Shown: in pieces, positions 60,030-64,000 of the stretch
Numbering within the stretch: the stretch's first letter is position 1
How the letters are laid out: each line of letters opens with the position of its first letter
Assembly: GCA_015501585.1 (NCBI GenBank)
Contig: JADNRY010000244.1
Coordinates: 1 to 64,000, forward strand
Length of the DNA: 64,000 bases
Reading direction: 5' to 3'
Source: Rhodocollybia butyracea
Taxonomy: Eukaryota > Basidiomycota > Agaricomycetes > Agaricales > Omphalotaceae
The notes under the pieces: model-generated
Told to the model about the DNA's origin: nothing
Databases searched by the model: none
The model's input: only the letters and a program-made list of their open reading frames with translations
Program-made: the position numbers and the translations under genes

Positions 60030-60260
60030 GTTTACCATTTATTTTGTGTGTGTATAGATAGTTGCGTAGTTGTAATTACTGTGGCCTTACTATAGAATAT
60101 AGAGAATAAGTATACCTATGCCATTAAAGTTTCAAGGCCTCGGGAGAAGATAGATTTCAAGTATCTGCACTCATAAACTCTGAAATGATAAAGTGTGCAC
60201 ATTCTAATGGAACAAAGGACAAGGTTACCTTTGGCTGACGGTCCATCGTTTCTGGCCTAA
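60030..60260 (+). repeat. Repeated family fragments G0
   Basis: 60046-60110 matches the family 3' flank (GTAATTACTGTGGCCTTA, AGAATATAGAGAA). 60120-60255 matches the upstream block of other copies (CATAAACTCTGAAATG, GAACAAAGGACAAGGTTACC, TTGGCTGACG). It is thus the end of one copy next to the start of another. The start side may belong to copy G, beyond the terpene synthase. Confidence 0.6.
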
Positions 60261-60373
60261 ATCTCAGGTAGATCATGTACTTATTGTATCCTATCATTAT
60301 TGCATTGTATCGGCATATAAACTGCCATGGATTTAGTGCTCCCTTTAAGTTGTGTACTGTTCCCTATAATTTG

Positions 60374-61951
60374 TTATTCAATTACCGTAGTGGAATGCTT
60401 ATCTGTTAAGGCTTCAGGATAGTAAGCTGGGACATTTGCCTTTTGCACTGGAAATGGAACCCCATCAACCAACTTGTCAAATTCCAGGTCAGCAAACGGC
60501 GCAGGTTCAATTATATCTCCTTGCCCTTCCATATTGATGGTCATTCGGGGAGCTGGAAGACCAGGAAAATTATATCGTGCAGTCTGCGGTGAAAGGTCAG
60601 AACGAAGGTTGATCATTATCTGAAGGCATACCAGCTGGCCCCACCCTAAAAACCAATATCCTGTCAGTTGTGTATACAAGCCGTCACCACAGCATGTGCA
60701 TGAAGACTTACAAGAATTCCCGCTCACGGCGTAGGGAAGAGCCATCATCCATTGCTTCATATCGCTGCTCAATGTGGGATCAGCGAGAGCTTGATTGATT
60801 GACTCCGTGAACTGCCTTGTCCTCTGAACTATGATATCGGATATCTTGTCCAAGGCCTGCTCTTCTGTCGATGCCAGGCCATACTTCCTTATCATACTTA
60901 CTCCATTCAGTTCTTCACGATTATCCATCTTATCTTTAGGGAAGGAGACAATATCTTCAGAATTCCTACCTGTGAGCCAAGTTCCTGACTTCCAGTAATG
61001 CTACTAACCATTAACTAGAAAGCAGGTGACTATTATATTAGTTAGTAAAATCCTTAAACTTGATTTGATATTTTTCCCACCTGCTGCACTATCTTCGGCC
61101 TTCCTCACAGCCGGGTGAGTAAGGTCCTCATCAGTAACACGGCACTCCATCGCATAACGCGAGAAGGCCCATACCCAGTTCTGATGAGAAGGTACAGTTA
61201 GAGTAGCTCGCTTGAGTTAGATAAATGACAGACTGCTCCACAATCGTGGTGCCTGTGTATAAGCCATCCATCAAAGCTGTCGGGAATGGGTTGGCCATGC
61301 GAACTGGTGATACATTAGGAATTTCACGGAAATGCATACATTAGCTTACATATACCATTCTTTCACTGTACAAGTCATTTGATCAAACTCTACGGCAGTG
61401 CAGCCTCGCTGAATGCCACGCCAAATGTCGTCAGTAACCACTTCCCAATAAAGGTCTGGGTTGGGTTTCTATTGTTTGTTCAGCAGTGGCGCAATTGCGA
61501 GTGCCGCAAGAGATCACCTTGTTGCCGTAGATGACTTGCAAAAGGTCTGGCATGCTCTTGAATGTAGCCTGTTAATTGATTAAGGTGGTTCAAGAAGTCG
61601 AAAGGTAACAGTCCTGCAGATTACTTACTTTAACTTCGACCATATCATCAAGCAAGAAAGCCCAAGTTACTGCCCTGGCTGCAAACACCAGCTTTTCCCA
61701 GTGCTCTGTATCTGGTACTGCTATCATATGCAGGTGTGACTTGAGGATGTGTCCCAGTAATGACTTGGTGTTAAGGACTGACTTTTAGCAACATAATCTG
61801 CAAGAATACTGCGACAAAAATGTTGTCGGGCAGCCTCAGTTTCGAAAGGCCAACGCTTGAGAAAATATTCTTCGCTATCTTTGAGAAGCTCCGACCTCCG
61901 AGGATGCTGTCGTGCTGGAGGAAAGACGGATTTGCCTAAGAAAATCGACAT
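60374..61951 (-). CDS. Sesquiterpene synthase-like 2
   Basis: A minus-strand gene with about ten exons and no break seen. ATG at 61951 (MSIFLGKSVFPPARQHPR), exon 1 to 61783, then a GTCAGT intron. The aspartate-rich motif is FLLDDMVE. After K-P-N-P and GCTAVEFDQ comes PIPDSFDGWLIHRHHD. Then NWVWAFSRYAMECRVTDEDL, a tiny exon ending LVN, and D-I-V-S-F-P-K-D completing NDxxSxxxD (the usual last residue is E). SGNS, then WWGQL, and the RY as TARYNFPGLPAPRM. Stop at 60374. The gene order, motifs and length (about 350 residues) fit agaric sesquiterpene synthases (Terpene_syn_C_2 family). It should cyclise farnesyl diphosphate; the product cannot be predicted. It is paralogous to 28002-29437, on the opposite strand. 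No P450 or other tailoring gene is adjacent. Confidence 0.85.
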
Positions 61952-62094
61952 ATGAAATATCTTAGTGTCGATGTACTACTGTGCAAAGTGGGGGGTTATA
62001 TTGTGTGGAACTTGTTGCCAGACATTCCAGATTATAAGTGATTTTCAATTAATAAAAACATCAACATCGCCAAAGCAGACAGCTACCAATTAAT

Positions 62095-62370
62095 GTCTGG
62101 GGGCATGATAGAACCCTCGTAGAAATAGTATGTTAGGTAAATGGACTTGGCGTGTTGACTTGACGGCGTTGACATAATACAACGGGTGGAATACAGATCA
62201 AGAGGAGGTGCTAATCAGAACAGGATCAGCGGTGTTAACCATGATATTTGTTGGAATACCTCGGACATGATAGAACCCTCCTAGAAATAGTAGGAAAACG
62301 GACCTCAGGCTGGCGTGTTGACTTGGTGTTGACGTAATACATAACAATGATATTTGTCGAAATACCTCCA
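62095..62370. repeat. Tandem duplication in the terpene synthase 2 promoter region
   Basis: CATGATAGAACCCTC.TAGAAATAGTA occurs at about 62105 and 62269; TGGCGTGTTGACTTG..GTTGACATAATAC-like at about 62147 and 62313; AAC.ATGATATTTGT.GAATACCTC at about 62239 and 62345. The unit is about 100-165 bp and lies 150-420 bp upstream of the ATG at 61951. Confidence 0.75.
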
Positions 62371-62404
62371 AGGCTCCGCTGTCACTGACACACCTGGCTG
62401 TTCC

Positions 62405-63340
62405 CATCAATTAGTTGCTGGTAAGAAGAGAAAAAGAAAGAAAGAGGCCGAGGAGAAGACGTTTGAACTCCGACTTTCGGCGGTGGCAGCAGCGCATCTC
62501 CCTTAGTAATTCGCTCCCGTTTGAACTCATCGGCACCCCATACCCAGTGTATTACCCACGCAGGCGAGTACTCACGCAACCCATTGTATCATGCCCACAT
62601 ATCTCATCAAAATTGACCAAAACAAATGCTTTGTAAATTGTAGCGCCCAGTCCCGCCGCTCATTCGCCTGCAATCACCACACCTCCATATCCTATAACCC
62701 ACCCTCGATGCATCCGATCCTGCGCCCACAGTAGCATCCATAATCCACCTCGCCAACATCCGCCGCGGACAGCAAACCCTCACCGCCTAACGCCTCCGAA
62801 ATGAACAACGCACTCACGAAGCCCTAGAAGCCCGAGAACGTGCGCAAGATGGGGTTTGAACATAAATGGTTGGTATCAGTCTTCAGTCTTCAAAGTTCAG
62901 ACAAGTTTGTTAATCCTAATGAATAGCGACCCTCCGAGAAGTCGGGTTTTGTGCCTATTGGTGTTACTACAACTTTGGTAATGAGGAAAGAGCCGTTGAA
63001 GGAGTTATGACCAGGGCCATGGAGTGCATGGTAGGATTTGAGGGATTTGATGCGCCTGATGAATTGGGGTGGATAGGAATGGGGGAGCACCATTCCGGAA
63101 TCCGACCGATGATGCTGTAGCCATTGATTTTAGACAGTTTCTCGTCGATGAGCCAAGGTTGGAAATTGTCGCCTTATAATAGTATAGTATTCTAATCTGT
63201 TTCCTTCAAAATGAATATTTCCATCGATGTATAAGTGTACCAGTAGAGTCGCATAGCTGTTTATGTAGAGCCTGTATCCGTACTTTTAATATGTGTCATG
63301 ACTGTAACCATATAGAATAAGTATACACTTATCCTTGCTT
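62405..63340 (+). pseudogene. Repeated family, copy G (3' part)
   Basis: Begins near 62411 with the KKRKRKK basic block (AGKKRKRKKEAEE). Intron donor GCGAGTACTC near 62572 (GTGAGTAC in other copies) and acceptor TTGTAG near 62643. Exon 2 fragments follow (LEAREQ-like and KMGFEHKWLVS near 62850). The 3' flank at about 63250-63320 matches other copies (GTAGAGCCTGTATCC). The S/T/P-rich N-terminal part is absent here. Matching upstream sequence is found at 60120-60255, on the far side of the terpene synthase. Confidence 0.6.
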
Positions 63341-64000
63341 CCATTTTTTAATTAAGGGAATCTAGACCCCAGAAATTGAGTTGATCCAGCGGTGTGGGAC
63401 CTCATATATATGTGGGCAGGAGAATGAGATTGGTTTGATCCAAGGTTACATTCTCGTGCCCAAGCCTGTCTTGTTCTGGCTGAACAGGCGAGGAGGCTCT
63501 CTTTCACTACCCGGACTCAGGACCTTTATTCTAGGTTATTACAAACTTGAAAAAGTAACAAGTGCTGCAGAGCCTGACAACCGATAGGTATACCTTTCCT
63601 TGAATCACCATGAGACCCGTATGCCATTGTCCCAGAATCACCACTCTCTAACCAGGTCTCTAACCCGCCTCATCCAAAATTCATATCGGTTCATAAACTT
63701 CCGCGTCGACCTCTCGCCAATTAAACTTGTGAGCTCCTGACCGTATACAGACTCTGCCGATGGCTACTAGCGTCGCTGCAGACAGTTCTGAACCAGGCTT
63801 GAACCACCGTGACTTGACCATCCTAGATTCCTATCAGATATGGTCTACTAGGATGAGAAGAGCCTTAGTACGGTGAAAGTGTTGCAGGTCAGGTATTTAC
63901 CTGGAGTCACTTTCAGCGTGTTTAAGACATCCTAGTAAAGCCATCCAATACCTACTGCTTGGTCAGTGGTTTGATGTGGCAATCTGATCTTCAAGGTATG
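63341..64000. other. Window end, no gene seen
   Basis: An open frame at 63381-63587 lacks motifs or splice support. Nothing else is recognisable. Confidence 0.4.

Noticed and set aside
1..64000. tRNA genes, rRNA genes and CRISPR arrays
   Set aside because: GTTCGAA-like strings occur only inside family exon 2 coding sequence and no cloverleaf could be drawn. No regular spacer-repeat array was seen; the repeats at 44.8 kb are contiguous, not spaced. CRISPR is not expected in a fungus.

Overview
The window looks like nuclear DNA of an agaricomycete (mushroom-forming basidiomycete). The evidence is genes cut by many 40-70 bp GT-AG introns, a class I hydrophobin, an F-box protein of the agaric type (helical N-terminus followed by a SPIRRVPNEIW box), agaric-type sesquiterpene synthases, a single-chain fungal urease and a basidiomycete-style tyrosine recombinase. 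Gene density is low, and much of the sequence is repeats and decayed genes, so this is an accessory, repeat-rich region. All exon junctions were read by eye.

Layout. 1-1085: no gene. 1086-3150: first copy (A) of an unrecognised gene family that recurs about every 6-8 kb, always on the + strand (A, fragment A' at 7.3 kb, B 15.5, C 23.3, D 30.1, fragment E0 36.7, E 38.5, F 54.8, fragment G0 60.1, G 62.4). Copy B is the best preserved: an S/T/P-rich N-terminus, a basic KKRKRKR stretch, a conserved SPIVIRS motif, one intron and a charged helical C-terminus. 3916-7228: a young minus-strand LTR element with 253 bp LTRs, a 5 bp target duplication and a broken gag but no pol. 7802-14288 (minus): a large multi-exon gene with a von Willebrand A domain and a C-terminal ubiquitin-conjugating (E2) domain. 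A decayed duplicate of its 5' end lies at 14866-15420. 17968-19758 (+): a 596-residue protein I do not recognise. 20074-23188 (minus): urease, decayed, with two nickel-binding residues lost and several frame breaks.

25.6-35 kb: F-box fragments, scrambled terpene synthase remnants, terpene synthase 1 (28002-29437, +) and an intact F-box gene (32729-34433, minus). 35.6-37.8 kb: a small secreted protein and a hydrophobin, each with one unresolved frame problem. 41.8-44.3 kb: a tyrosine recombinase gene. 44.8-55.3 kb: minisatellite, inverted repeats, MITE-like elements and tandem duplications, with almost no genes. 57.8-58.9 kb (minus): methyltransferase pseudogene. 60374-61951 (minus): terpene synthase 2, apparently intact, lying between a 5' fragment and a 3' fragment of the repeated family.

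No operon-like logic applies. The terpene synthases and the methyltransferase are class-typical of secondary metabolism, but their scattering and decay give no convincing live cluster. The two most unusual things are the same-strand family array, whose copies share an upstream GC palindrome (AAGCGCGCGCTT) with the vWA-E2 gene, and the vWA-E2 gene itself.
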